Positions 14,385-24,134 of a stretch of 28,544 nucleotides of DNA are shown here, piece after piece (position 1 is the first letter of the stretch; each line of letters starts with the position of its first letter). This DNA is from Diphasiastrum complanatum (lineage: Eukaryota; Streptophyta; Lycopodiopsida; Lycopodiales; Lycopodiaceae): positions 1 through 28,544 of the forward strand of contig MU836457.1 in NCBI GenBank assembly GCA_029204225.1, written 5' to 3'. The notes under the pieces were generated by a model. That model saw only the letters and a program-made list of their open reading frames with translations, was not told the DNA's origin and did no database searches. Position numbers and translations under genes: made by a program.

Positions 14385-15272
14385 ATGACAGACGATAATG
14401 CAAATGCAGCTCTCGATGGTCAAGTGCCAATGCCTACCTATCTGCAGTTTTGCTAGTCATTAAGCCAAGCGCTTAATGAGATAAACAACAGGAACACTTT
14501 ACATGATCAACAAATGGAAGTACTGTTGAATCAAGTGAGAGATTTGTCTGCTCTGGATTTGGGCTTTCCAGCCTGAACCCTTTTTCGGGAGAAAAGAAAG
14601 AGAAAAAGCCTGAATTTGTGGATGACTGGTTAACCAAGTGAACCGTTATTTTAATCTACACAAATTTTCTGAGGAGAAAAAGATAGAGAGTGTTATTTTG
14701 TTCGTTCATGATAAAGCTTTGTCGTGGTGGCACGACCTTGCAACCTAAACCTTACCACTTGGGGACGAGTTTAAGGACGTGTTCAGAAAGTCGTTTGTGG
14801 TTGTGGACGACTTGGATTTTTACCAAAGATTTGTGAATTGCAAAATAGGTACTCGGGATTTTGGACTCATACCTACAAGATTTTATGGATTTATGGAATG
14901 AAGTCCCCCTCATTCGATGCAAAAACTGACATTGTGGCAGTTTATCTAGGTCTTCCCACCAAATTTATCAGAATGTGTGTAAGCGTAACGTGCTTCAAAC
15001 CTTTGATGATGTTGTTCGTGTCGCGAAAGCGTAAGAGTCCACAGGAGTGACATCTAGGAAGCAGTTACAGGCTAATCCATCTAGAGTCATCCGGACCCAG
15101 CCAGAAAAAAGGGAAGAAAAGAGTTCGTGGGAATAAGAAAACTAAATATTTCGACGAACTGGATCAAGCTGCATCTGAATTTAGACAAAAGAAGTTGTCC
15201 CAAAAAAGAAGGACCAATGTTTGTTTCCATTGTAGTCAGCCTGGACATGTTATGAAATTTTGCCCAAAGTGA
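14385..15272 (+). pseudogene. Gypsy gag with CCHC zinc knuckle
   Basis: Starts at ATG 14385 (MTDDNANAALDGQVP). A capsid-like region contains EFVDDWLTK, ESVILFVHDKALSWWHDL and DLDFYQRFVNC, typical of Retrotrans_gag; a basic stretch with QPEKREEKSSWG follows, then a zinc knuckle CFHCSQPGHVMKFC at 15222-15263, a canonical CX2CX4HX4C that binds element RNA. The frame is broken by stops (TAG 14454, TAA near 14749, TGA 15270) and by several apparent one-base losses, for example a missing G at about 14639 and another base near 14570. Assignment is firm; function is lost. Confidence 0.85.
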
Positions 15273-15417
15273 AAGAAAGACGTAGCTCAAGTGATTGAGA
15301 TGCCAGGTAAAGAGAATCTTAAGCTGGAAATTAATAAAATTAATTGTGAGTGTGATTGTTCTTTCAGTACTACTTCATTCTTGCCAAATGATTTATTTTG
15401 TTTGAAAGGCATTATGA

Positions 15418-15480
15418 ATGGACGATGAAGTAGTGGACAGTGGATCTACTCATAATTTCATTACTATGGTCTTGTGCAGA
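15418..15480 (+). pseudogene. Gypsy protease active-site fragment
   Basis: VVDSGSTHNFI at 15433-15462 is the aspartic-protease active site of plant gypsy elements (usually IDSGSTHNFI). Only about 20 codons remain; the flap and second half are missing and the sequence joins directly to the integrase C-terminus. Confidence 0.75.
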
Positions 15481-15490
15481 GACTCGGACT

Positions 15491-15878
15491 ATGAGTATAG
15501 GGAAGCATTATAAATTGTCTAAGAGATATTGTGGACCGTTTCGGATTATAAAGAAAATTGGTTCTTCAGCTTACGAACTAGATCTTCAGAACAAGACTAC
15601 AGCTCACCATGTGTTTCATTGTAATCCATTCAAAACTAAGTTTACATGAAGGTGACATAGTTGGTTCAGGGGAAGATCTTACCCATTTGGAGGACTCATC
15701 ACTTAGTGTTCCTTTGGAACTTGAAAAAGGTACTCAGAACCAGAGATAAACAATTGAGGAATCGTTCTATCTCTGAGTGCTTGATCAGGTGGAAGGGACG
15801 GACTGAGGATGACGATTCTGGGAGAGGGTCGAAAGCATAAAGAAGAATCCTTCACTTCCAGTAAAAAGAGGTCACCCC
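15491..15878 (+). pseudogene. Integrase C-terminus and chromodomain
   Basis: KLSKRYCGPFRIIKKIGSSAYELDL at 15509-15583 in outline, then HHVFHCNPFK, is the end of gypsy integrase (usually KLSPRFYGPF...VFHVSLLK). After a frameshift, 15730-15819 reads VLRTRDKQLRNRSI, then SECLIRWKGRTEDDDS, a clear chromodomain with its RWKG core. One base is missing just after it where WERVE would be expected. The pairing identifies a chromovirus. It is too short for the whole integrase: the zinc domain and the catalytic DDE core are absent. Confidence 0.82.
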
Positions 15879-16620
15879 TGTAAGGTTTGGGGGCCTTACG
15901 GTAGTGCAGAGAGAGTTGGGGTTTCTCTAAAAGCCATGAATAAAGTAATAGTGTGATTCTAAAAAGTTTGAAAATTTCTAAAAATTTCAGCATAAAACTT
16001 GCTTTGCAAGGATGTAAAATGAAGTCATGGGGAGGATGGGTGAGGCCTATATATAGACTTTTTTTTTGACAGGGATTCGCAAATTCTCCCAGAGAAATCA
16101 TTCTCAGTGTCCACAATTTCCCAGTGAGGATCACGAATTTTGAGGCACTATTCTAAGGGCCGACGAATTCTTGTAAGTGGATTTTTTGTACAAAAATGAG
16201 TAAAAAATGGCTGATAGTACAAAATTTGGTCTGATCAGAATTCGCGGATATGACAGAAAAATCATGGATATGATTTTGAGGCTCAACGAATTATCTATGA
16301 ATTCTGTTAGTGAGGATTTGATACAGAGAAACTAATTTTTTTTTTATTTCTAGAAAGTTTTTCTTTGAGACAGAATTCATGGAGGTAATAAATAAATCGT
16401 GCATACTAAAAAGGGGTTGGGGCGAATTCTATCTAATGTGGTTGTGAGAGAAATTTCCTGAAAAGAATGATTCTTGTGGTTTTGCACAGACAAAGACTGA
16501 TTGTATGCCTGATTTGATGATATCTTCATGTTCTGAAACAAGAAAACACACCAAAAAAATTGTTGAAATAACAAGTAGGTTAGTAAACAGAATTAAAAAA
16601 AAAAACTAGGAAATAAAGCA
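15879..16620 (-). repeat. Probable 3' LTR of the minus-strand gypsy element
   Basis: Lies where the 3' LTR of the minus-strand gypsy element should be. The minus strand has a TATA box (16048-16055), about 170 bases of downstream leader, and an end reading CCTTACA at 15879 where the plus-strand element resumes. Upstream of the TATA box, GAATTC occurs at 16165, 16238, 16299, 16373 and 16434, spaced 73, 61, 74, 61. The start is uncertain and no second LTR copy is present in the window. Confidence 0.5.
16047..16056 (-). promoter_or_regulatory. TATA box in probable LTR
   Basis: CTATATATAG, reading CTATATATAGGCCTCACCC on the minus strand, a strong plant TATA context. Because the core is palindromic it could also serve the plus strand; the CT-rich sequence following on the minus strand favours minus. 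Confidence 0.55.
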
Positions 16621-16639
16621 ACTAATACATATCAAGATA

Positions 16640-17910
16640 AAAACAGGGCTCACTGTACTTTCACAGTCTGTTCCCATTGACCACAGTGTCTAAAAGATCG
16701 CCTTGTAGGGTTTGGAGTTGGACATATTCGGAGGCAAATATCTTTTGAATGACATAAGGTCCCTTAGCCAAAAAGTTTGAGTTTTTCTTTTAAAGGCTTT
16801 GGCTTGGTATAACAGAACCTTATCTCTGGACCTGAAACTCTTTGAGTTTTAAGGATCGATCATGCCATGCCTTTGTTGACTTTTGTGAACTTGTTGAGCA
16901 TAGATGCTGATCTAACATGTTTCACACAGTTGTTCTAGATGAAAATAACATGTTTGCTAGGATCTGTCGTTTTTCTAGCTCAAGATTATAGGATACTTGA
17001 AGGATGGAATATGGAATTCTACAGACATAACAGCTTCTTGGCCATATACTAGTTGAAAAGGGGTTAAAGCTTGTGGCTCGCTTTGGGGTAGTGCGGTAGG
17101 CCCATAGAGCAGCATGAAGTTTTAGTTCCCAATCGGATCGGCTGACTCAACGGTTTTGGTGAGAACGCCACATAAGATTTTGTTTGTGGTTTCCGCTTGT
17201 CCATTGCATCATGGATAGTACGGAGAACTTTTGCGATGTACCACAAAAAATTTGGAAAGTAGATCTGCTTTGACAGAGTTATGTACCCCTATCACTTATA
17301 AGTTCTAGAGGACATTCAAAATGAGCGATAACCTGTTCATAGAGAAATTTTGTGGTAGAATGAGCATTAGCATTGCGAACAACTCTTGCTTTAGCCCATT
17401 TGGTACAATAGTTCGTAGCAACTACGATATGTCGTGATTGAGTGTGTCTAGCAATGGGACTAATGGGTCCAACATAATCAATTCCTTATTTTTGGAAAGC
17501 TTGATCAGTTGTGCCAGGGTTTAAAGGCATGTAGTCGGTCTTCTGAAATCGTTTTGTGCATTGACAAACATCACAAGGCCATAGTGTAGGTATGCATATG
17601 CTTAAAGAGAGTTGGCCACCAAAAACCTTCTTAGCAGTCATGTCAGAAGAGAAATGACATGCTCTAACACCTTCATGAGTGAGGGAGATGACAGAGGGTA
17701 TTTCACCTTCAGTAAGACAACGTCAGATAATTCCATCTAATCCTTGCTTGTAAAGTTGGCCTGCAATTAACGTATAAGGTCTGGTTTTGAGGACCAATGC
17801 ACGTTGTTCAGGTTTAGATAAGGAATAATCCATCTGTCCTAAAGTTAGATATTCTATGATTTCCTTGGCCCACATGGATTGTAGAGTCAACTTGAAATAA
17901 GATGGCAATC
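16640..17910 (-). pseudogene. Gypsy integrase
   Basis: On the minus strand: YTLIAGQLYKQGLDGII near 17780-17724; the zinc-binding HHCC domain (first His at 17675-17677, CDVC at 17564-17575); first catalytic Asp in GIDYVGP at 17477-17479; second Asp in ISDRGT at 17291-17293; catalytic Glu in NGQAETTNK at 17191-17193. The Asp-Glu spacing is about 33 codons with a frame slip, near the usual 35. AALWAYRTT follows, and the C-terminal domain ends near 16640. All catalytic residues are still encoded but in several frames, so it is inactive. It would have inserted element cDNA into the genome. Confidence 0.85.
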
Positions 17911-18016
17911 GGATAAATCATCGTTGATGCCTTGATCTGGGGTGGGTAGATTAGGGATTCGAGATAGATGATCTGCTAAAAACTATTGAACTCCATTTCA
18001 AACCATGATCCTAAAC

Positions 18017-18330
18017 TCAAATTCTCGCAGTAATAGGATCCATCGAGTTGATACGACCAGTCATGCAAGTCTTCTTGATGAGATATAAGTGTGCTTGATG
18101 ATCAGTAAAGAAGGCAAAAACTTTTTCCAGAAGATAATGGCAAAACTTCTGAATTGCATATACCATTGCCAAAGCATCACGCTCGGTAGTGGTATAATTG
18201 GCTTCAGCGGGTATCAACTGTCTACTGAGAAATCGGATTGGATAATCCTTTTTGAATTCTTCCGGTTGGGTGAGCACTGCTCCAATGGCATACTTGGATG
18301 CATCGGTATGCACATGGAATCCTTTGGAAT
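18017..18330 (-). pseudogene. Gypsy RNase H domain
   Basis: A 98-codon frame beginning HTDASKYAIGAVLTQ, with RFLSRQLIPAEANYTTTERD in the middle and FFTDHQAHLYLIKK at the end. The catalytic acids are visible: Asp at 18302-18304, Glu at 18182-18184, Asp at 18101-18103. It degrades the RNA of RNA-DNA hybrids during element replication. It is one of the best-kept parts of the element, uninterrupted for almost 300 bases, but is out of frame with RT and integrase. Confidence 0.88.
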
Positions 18331-18368
18331 AATCAGGAGCCTGGAGGATTGGTAAGGGCTTCTTTTAG

Positions 18369-19230
18369 TTAATTGAATGCGACGCATTGTTCATCAGTCC
18401 ATTTGGGGACAACAACTACTTTATAGATTAAATGTGCTTTACTAGCGAAGTCTAGAATAAAACACCGATAGTAGTTGGCGTGGCCAAGAAAGGAATACAC
18501 TTCGCGAATGTTACGAGATTTGGGTAGATTTTGAATGATTAGGATCTTGTTTGGGTCAGTTGTGATGCCATTTTTTAAAAATGATATGTCCTTAACACAA
18601 TACCATGTGTTACCCCAGATCTGACATTTTTCAGGGTTCAAAGAGATGCCGAAGTGTTGACATTGGATAAAAATTCTCTCAGGCACGGATAGATGACGTC
18701 TTTCTTCTGAATGTGCACCTAAATCATCCAAGTAAACTTCTAGGGTATCGCCCATCTGTTGAGAAAAGTACAACTTGCATAACACATTGGAAGTGCTAGG
18801 GGCATTGCAGAGACCAAAAGACATGACTTTCCAACAGAAGGTTTCCATTTTGTGGCAAAAGCGATTTTATGTTGATCTTCTTCAGCAATTTGGATCATAT
18901 TGTAATCCACTAAAGCCATCTAAGAAGGAGTAAGCCTCATCTCCTGCTAGATTTTCTAAGATGGATTCTCTGAAAGGTAATGGAAATGATCACGTTCTGT
19001 GACATCATTAAGTTTCTTAAAATCGACACAGATCCAAAGTTTTCCATTTTCCTTAGGAACAATGATGATTGGGCGAGACCCACTCAGTATGTTTGATTTC
19101 GTAGATGAATCATGTATCTAACAAGCATTGGAGTTCTTCTTTGATTTTGGCCTTGTAGATCGGATTGCATTGGTAGGGATGACTAGCAATTGGCCTCACA
19201 CTCGGTTTAAGGAAATACGATGCACAGCTA
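18369..19230 (-). pseudogene. Gypsy reverse transcriptase
   Basis: Upstream parts in shifting frames (19210-18850) show EWVSPN, CVDF and FSGL landmarks. From 18848 a 159-codon frame holds FCWKVMSFGLCNAPST, the catalytic EVYLDDL (YLDD at 18723-18734), HFGISLNPEKC and YSFLGHANYYRCFI, all hallmarks of gypsy RT. FGLCNAP matches non-chromovirus plant elements better than the FGLTNAP of many chromoviruses, in line with the missing chromodomain. The catalytic aspartates are intact but the N-terminal half has several frame changes and stops. Confidence 0.88.
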
Positions 19231-19239
19231 CTTGGGGTG

Positions 19240-20100
19240 AGACTCCTTTCATGTTTTTATAGGACCAAGCAAAGACATGTCTATATTTGCGCAAGGAGCT
19301 TTTCAAGCCGTTTGCGTTTGTTCTCGATTGAAATGAGCCCCGACCTGGACAATGTATTCATTACTTTCATTTGGCTCACTCAAGAAAAGAGTGATGGTGC
19401 AGGCAGGGCCTTCTTAGGGCGAATTATCGTTTGTGGTAAGGTCGCCAGGCAGCTAAATCTGAAGAGGTTTCTTCATCTTTTCCTTCATGGTATGGCCACG
19501 AAGTTGTGGCTTCGCGAAGGACGTGAGGTGTGTGGATGAGGGATGGGTGGTACATCATGGAGGATCTCCTCATTGAATTGAAAGATTGTTTCCTCCTCAC
19601 AGAGGGTCCCATGGATAATTTGGACATTTGACACGGGTAGAACTTGGTATCAGGTTTTTCGACCGTAACCTTGGCAATTGGTTTCACTTTGGATGCATGT
19701 TGCAGAAAGGTCTTGACTAGAAGCACTTCCATGTAGTTGAGGATTTGAATATCAGAAATGTCCAAATCGTCTAGGCAATTCTAAATTTATGAATAAATCT
19801 TCTGATTCATCAGTAGGTAGCCATGCAACATTTAACAGCTCATCATTGTGAAGAAGAATATCAATAAAATTGATATTAATGATAGGTGTATTAGATCAGG
19901 TAATTGTTCGTTATTGGTCAGGGGAGGATAGGTACAATCATCCTGATGTTGAGCACAGTAATCGACGTTCACATAATCAATGGTAGCTAAACTGTGACTC
20001 CCGTTTATGATATCAGTATATTTAACATAATGACCTTTTTTGTGGGTGGACTGGTATGGTTCAGACACTGAATTAGTGGTCGAGGATCTCTCGTCATGAA
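19240..20100 (-). pseudogene. Gypsy linker between protease and RT
   Basis: Two open stretches, 20068-19832 (SEPYQSTHKKGHYVKYTD) and 19765-19424, lie between protease and RT. They match no domain I can name. Their position suggests the poorly conserved spacer of the pol polyprotein. Frame changes and stops separate them. Confidence 0.5.
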
Positions 20101-20371
20101 TTTATGCAGGTTTGAGTTTGCCAGATGAATCGATTGTGACAAAGCTATCTCTATTTCCAAAGGTGACCTTGGCCTTTGCCTCCAGTCGTGAACGACTCTT
20201 GCATTGGTGAGCCGTGGGCAACCAAGTAGCAGAAAGAAACCGGTAGGTTAGACCACACTTTGATTAGCCGTCCTAAGCTGACAAGTGGGTTGTAGTAAGT
20301 TTGTCTCTCAGATTCCATTCTAACATGAGGGATGTGGAAATGATGTTAATGCCAGAACCACCATCTAGAAC
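20100..20371 (-). pseudogene. Gypsy protease
   Basis: VLDGGSGINIIS on the minus strand with the catalytic Asp at 20363-20365: the aspartic protease active site in the DGGS form. LEWNLRDK and a run with TYRFLSATWL follow, then stops. Protease would cut the gag-pol polyprotein. The frame is interrupted within about 30 codons of the active site. Confidence 0.75.
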
Positions 20372-20697
20372 AGCTGGCACTTCGCAAGATTGGCAATGGG
20401 TAGCTAGAATCTTGATCTTGCCCCGTCATTGAGTGGATTCGTGAGGTGTAATGGCATTTTGGGCAACTCGTCAGAGGTGGGTGTGTTAATGGATTGGATT
20501 TGGCGTTTCCCATTTTCCAGCATGCTTCTAAAGAACATGAAAAGGGAGAGTCACATTGCTTGTAATAAATCCCCTCGGACTTCAGTGCCTTCAAGAGTTT
20601 GTTGTCAAAAGGCTTGTGAGGTACTTTATGGGAGGTGGAAGAGTGTTGGTCTGCATTGCGAATTTGTTGGCAATACTGATGATGCAGTCGAATTTCT

Positions 20698-21838
20698 TCA
20701 AATGGGGTGAGGATAGACAATAGGTGTCGAGTCTTCACTTGGAGGTACATTATGCTGCTGGGTTTTGCTGGGTGCAAGAGTAGGGGCTTCGTGTTGGATT
20801 TGTGCACGAGTTAAGACCCATGCTTGATGAGTTTCAGCTGGCAATGTTTCTACTTGCAAAGAGCAGACAGGAGCAGCTAGTTTAAATCGGGATGGACAGT
20901 CCTTCACGTGGTGTCCAATGCCGCAATTTTCACAAGTTGGTGGAAAGCGAAGTTTATCTGGACAACGAATACTTGGGTGTTTACCTGCGCAAATAAAACA
21001 TCCTCGTATTGTTGGAAGTTGATGCGTGACAAACACAGCTTGGTTAGGATCGTAGGTTTGGGCATTGGGACCAACGACTGGAGCATTAGGATCATATGTA
21101 TAATAAAACAATTGTCTCAGTGGTGTATTGCGATTGAGTAGTGTCTTCCACATAGTAAGTTGCTGGATCGATGGTATTGGGATCAAGATAGTGAACAACT
21201 TGTTGTGGAGCAAGTTGGATAACAACAAATTGTTGACGTGGTGGTTGGTACTGGTTTGGTGCAGTTGGTCGTGGTTGGTACACCCGTGTCGTGGAATAGA
21301 CCATTGTGGAGGGTAGGGACGGTATGCACAATACATGGGTCTGGGTGCTGTTGAAAAAATGATTTCGCAGTTGAGGGCATTCATTAACAGTGTGATGCTA
21401 TGAACAGATTGGGCACCAAACATTTTTTTCTTGCTAGAAAAGATTTCTCAGCAATCTGTTTCATGGGCGGAAATCAGCAGTGAGTTTATCCATATGAGAT
21501 TGTTGAGCTTTTGCCAGGTTTCCATTTGATGCAAAAGTTCAGAAGATTGGACAGCATTGTCAGACTCCGGGTGATTAAGACGGTCGGGATTCTTAGATTT
21601 CTTTTCATGATGGTCAAAGTCGTCATCAGAACCTTCGTCTTCTTCACAGATAGCATCAGTCATCACGTCTTTAAGTTGATTATAAAGGTCAACTGGTTTT
21701 AGTTCGCGACGAATGTTTTTAGGCAATCAACCAAGAACAGTTTTATGGCCATACGTTCGGTGATATTTTCGTCAACACATTCTACTATGAGACATTTAAA
21801 ATGCTCAAATAAACTATCTTCCTCTTTCACAATGCATG
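20698..21838 (-). pseudogene. Gypsy gag with two zinc knuckles
   Basis: Upstream part (21838-21450): IVECVDENITERMAIK, then RRELKPVDLYNQLKDVMTD and an acidic stretch EEDEGSDDDFDHHEKK. A 241-codon frame from 21423 to 20698 has a Pro/Gln/Asn-rich linker and two zinc knuckles, CFICAGKHPSIRC (20962-21000) and CENCGIGHHVKDC (20896-20934), both CX2CX3HX4C, one residue shorter than the usual CX2CX4HX4C; this short form is known from other plant gypsy gags. The tail overlaps another frame (20807-20346) leading to protease. The two main frames are separated by stops near 21440, so gag is not intact. Confidence 0.8.
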
Positions 21839-21840
21839 AC

Positions 21841-22200
21841 TACGCCTATCAATTTCGAACAAAACAATAGTGATAGAAATCACATTTGATCCTATAGTAA
21901 CTAACTTTGAAATCATCATTACTATAGTGATTACGTAGCCAACAATAAAGCATTAAATTATCAGACAAGTAATCGTCGTGAATCATTTGCGAATTAGTCG
22001 CGAATCACAAGACAAATAATTAGTTGCAAAGAAAATACAGAAACGCATACATTCTGAGACGAAGCTGAACGGAATAAAGGATAGTATTGATTCAGTATGA
22101 AACCGTAATAGAAGTAAATGAGTACAATAAGTTGTGGGATTGAAAACGCGTACTCTAAGCAATTTTTGAAACGGCTAAAAGTAAGTCTGAATTAAGCGCT
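21841..22200. other. Spacer between gypsy and LINE
   Basis: No coding similarity or PBS is visible. It may be decayed leader or LTR of the minus-strand gypsy element or the old target DNA. It has CG-containing words (AATCGTCGTGAATC, TAGTCGCGAATC) less common elsewhere in the window. Confidence 0.4.
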
Positions 22201-22798
22201 GTTAAACATGGTTGTTCTCTATCTGCAACCTTGTTTGGGCTATATATCGACGAGCTTGAGAGAGTCATTGAGGGATGTGGTGGCACAAGTTCGACTTGGG
22301 AGTATCTTGATTGCTATACTTTTATATGGCAGATGACGTGGTTCTCTTATCTTCCACCAGAGAGGGATTACAAGCGACAGCTCGACAGCCTTCATGCTTT
22401 CTACAGTAGATGGGGATTGGGGGTTAGCATATTGAAACCAAAATTATGGTTCTCAACACATCGAGAGCTTTTATGCAGCGCTAGGAACTCATCTTCGACA
22501 GGCAGACCTTTGGAGGTTGTATCTTCTTACATACAGCATCTCCAGTGGCTTACTGATGTTCAGCTCCCACCACATTCCTTCTACAACATCAGCACAGTCC
22601 TGACTTCTTGACATGGATACATATGATTTTCATGCACAGGCATTTATGTATTTCATTTATGTATTTATCTTAGTCTGTACCAGATATTTTTTTTATTACA
22701 GCATTGGAGACGCTTTAGACGCTCTCCTGATTACCACATACTTGACATGTACTTCTTTTGTCTTATATGCCTTCTGGCATGGAAAAGACATTAATAAA

Positions 22799-22800
<2 letters not shown>
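22201..22800 (+). mobile_element. 5'-truncated LINE with RT fragment
   Basis: The plus strand opens with VKHGCSLSATLFGLYIDELE (22201-22260), the non-LTR reverse transcriptase signature (usually GCPLSPTLFxLYID). A broken ADDVVLLSS catalytic motif follows at 22331-22353, one extra G moving it out of frame, then RQLDSLHAF and RWGLGVSILKPK (usually WGLxVNxxKTK) and GRPLEVVSSY. The RT palm start and endonuclease are missing: LINEs often lose their 5' end because copying stops early. The 3' part has an AATAAA at 22792-22797 directly before a (CT)n array. Firm as LINE; clade not decided. Confidence 0.85.
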
Positions 22801-23064
<264 letters not shown>

Positions 23065-23839
23065 AAATCACATCTCACTCATCAGTTTGTACCTATGGAA
23101 TCGTGATTCGTAACCCTAAATCACCCGTAACCCAAATAGTTCTCTTCTTTGATGGCAAATGAACTCTTATTATCTAAAGAATCAGCTCACAAATCAAACA
23201 TGCTGCTGAAGTTTTTGCTCTATTTCTTTAGAATTTGATTTAACAAGGACAATCAAATCAATAGACAAAAATGATGTGTTTTTGGTACTTTTAAAATCCT
23301 ACATGCGAACTTTTCCTCTTTTCCACACCATGGACTCAATAAATCATCAATGGTGCGAGATGATGGTTTTGTCGCTCATACTTGGATTTTGATTGGCAGT
23401 TCAAGTGCAGTATCTAGCAACTAGCTTGCCTTCGTAAATGTAAGGTCTTTCATAGATCTTACTTGACATGAACCCAATATTGACAATGGAGAACAATAGG
23501 GATCCTTACAAGCAATTAATGAACTAGCCATAGAATGTTCTCTAATGTTTGCCAATGAATGGCAGTTATCCCATAACAATATCCATGATTCGAGTCATCT
23601 AAAGACCTAACTGTGGCATTCCATACTACCATAATCCTAATCCTATAACCAAAATCCAAGCTCACCTATTGGTAAGACTAGTCCAACCATACAACTTGAT
23701 GTCATCCCCCACTCTTATATAGCCACAACCCAAGCCATGATCCTAAAGAGTGTTTGGAATTATCAACTCTCCATGCGTGTCACTAAGTGTCTTGAGAATA
23801 AATCCCTATCCTAAGTCCTAGACTTAGCCAGACCAAATT
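23065..23839. other. Spacer, nothing recognised
   Basis: Ordinary AT-rich sequence with no frame over 60 codons and no motif I can name. CCTAAATCACCCGTAACCC near 23110 looks vaguely telomeric but is not a repeat. Confidence 0.45.
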
Positions 23840-24128
23840 CTCAACCACTAAGGGTATCCATTTTCCCTAAGTCCAACATTGCTATATCATGTTAGGGTAT
23901 GGTTAATTGTCTCCAATTAAAAGCAACACAATCCTAGTCTTGAGCATGGATATGACATACTTACCCTCTAAAATATTTTTGTCCTAGACGGATCAAAGTC
24001 TCAACCACTAAGGGTACCCATTTTCCCGAAGTCCAACATTGTTATATCATGTTAGGGTATGATTAATTATCTCCAAATAAAAGCAACACAATCCTAGTCT
24101 CGAGAATGGATATAATACTTACCCCTCT
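23840..24128. repeat. 160-bp tandem duplication
   Basis: CTCAACCACTAAGGGTA begins at 23840 and again at 24000; the copies run in parallel through TATCATGTTAGGGTATG and AAAAGCAACACAATCCTAGT to about 24128, with roughly 10% differences and small gaps near the end. Non-coding. Confidence 0.92.
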
Positions 24129-24134
24129 TTAAGC

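Larger units (their letters stand above)
12644..15878 (+). mobile_element. Ty3/gypsy chromovirus remnant, centre deleted
   Basis: In order on the plus strand: PBS-like site, leader, gag with zinc knuckle, a protease active-site motif (15436-15462), then directly the C-terminal part of integrase (from about 15491) and a chromodomain (15730-15819). Chromodomains at the integrase end define chromoviruses, which aim insertion at marked chromatin. RT, RNase H and most of integrase, about 3 kb, are missing between about 15470 and 15490. The 3' LTR is not seen: sequence after 15879 looks like the LTR of an element in opposite orientation, which probably inserted here. Confidence 0.78.
16621..21840 (-). 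mobile_element. Ty3/gypsy element without chromodomain, decayed
   Basis: A 5.2-kb coding core on the minus strand in the canonical gypsy order: gag (21838-20700), protease (20371-20100), linker (20100-19240), RT (19230-18370), RNase H (18330-18017), integrase (17910-16640). Every domain is recognisable but broken by frameshifts and stops. Integrase ends with VLLYQAKA- and GPYVIQKIFASEYVQL-type sequence and no chromodomain, so its lineage differs from the plus-strand element it abuts. The 5' LTR and PBS are not seen; the right side was truncated or is too decayed near 21840. Confidence 0.85.

Noticed and set aside
15703-16134. 143-codon minus-strand frame
   Set aside because: It lies opposite the chromodomain reading on the plus strand and across an LTR-like end; no family resemblance.
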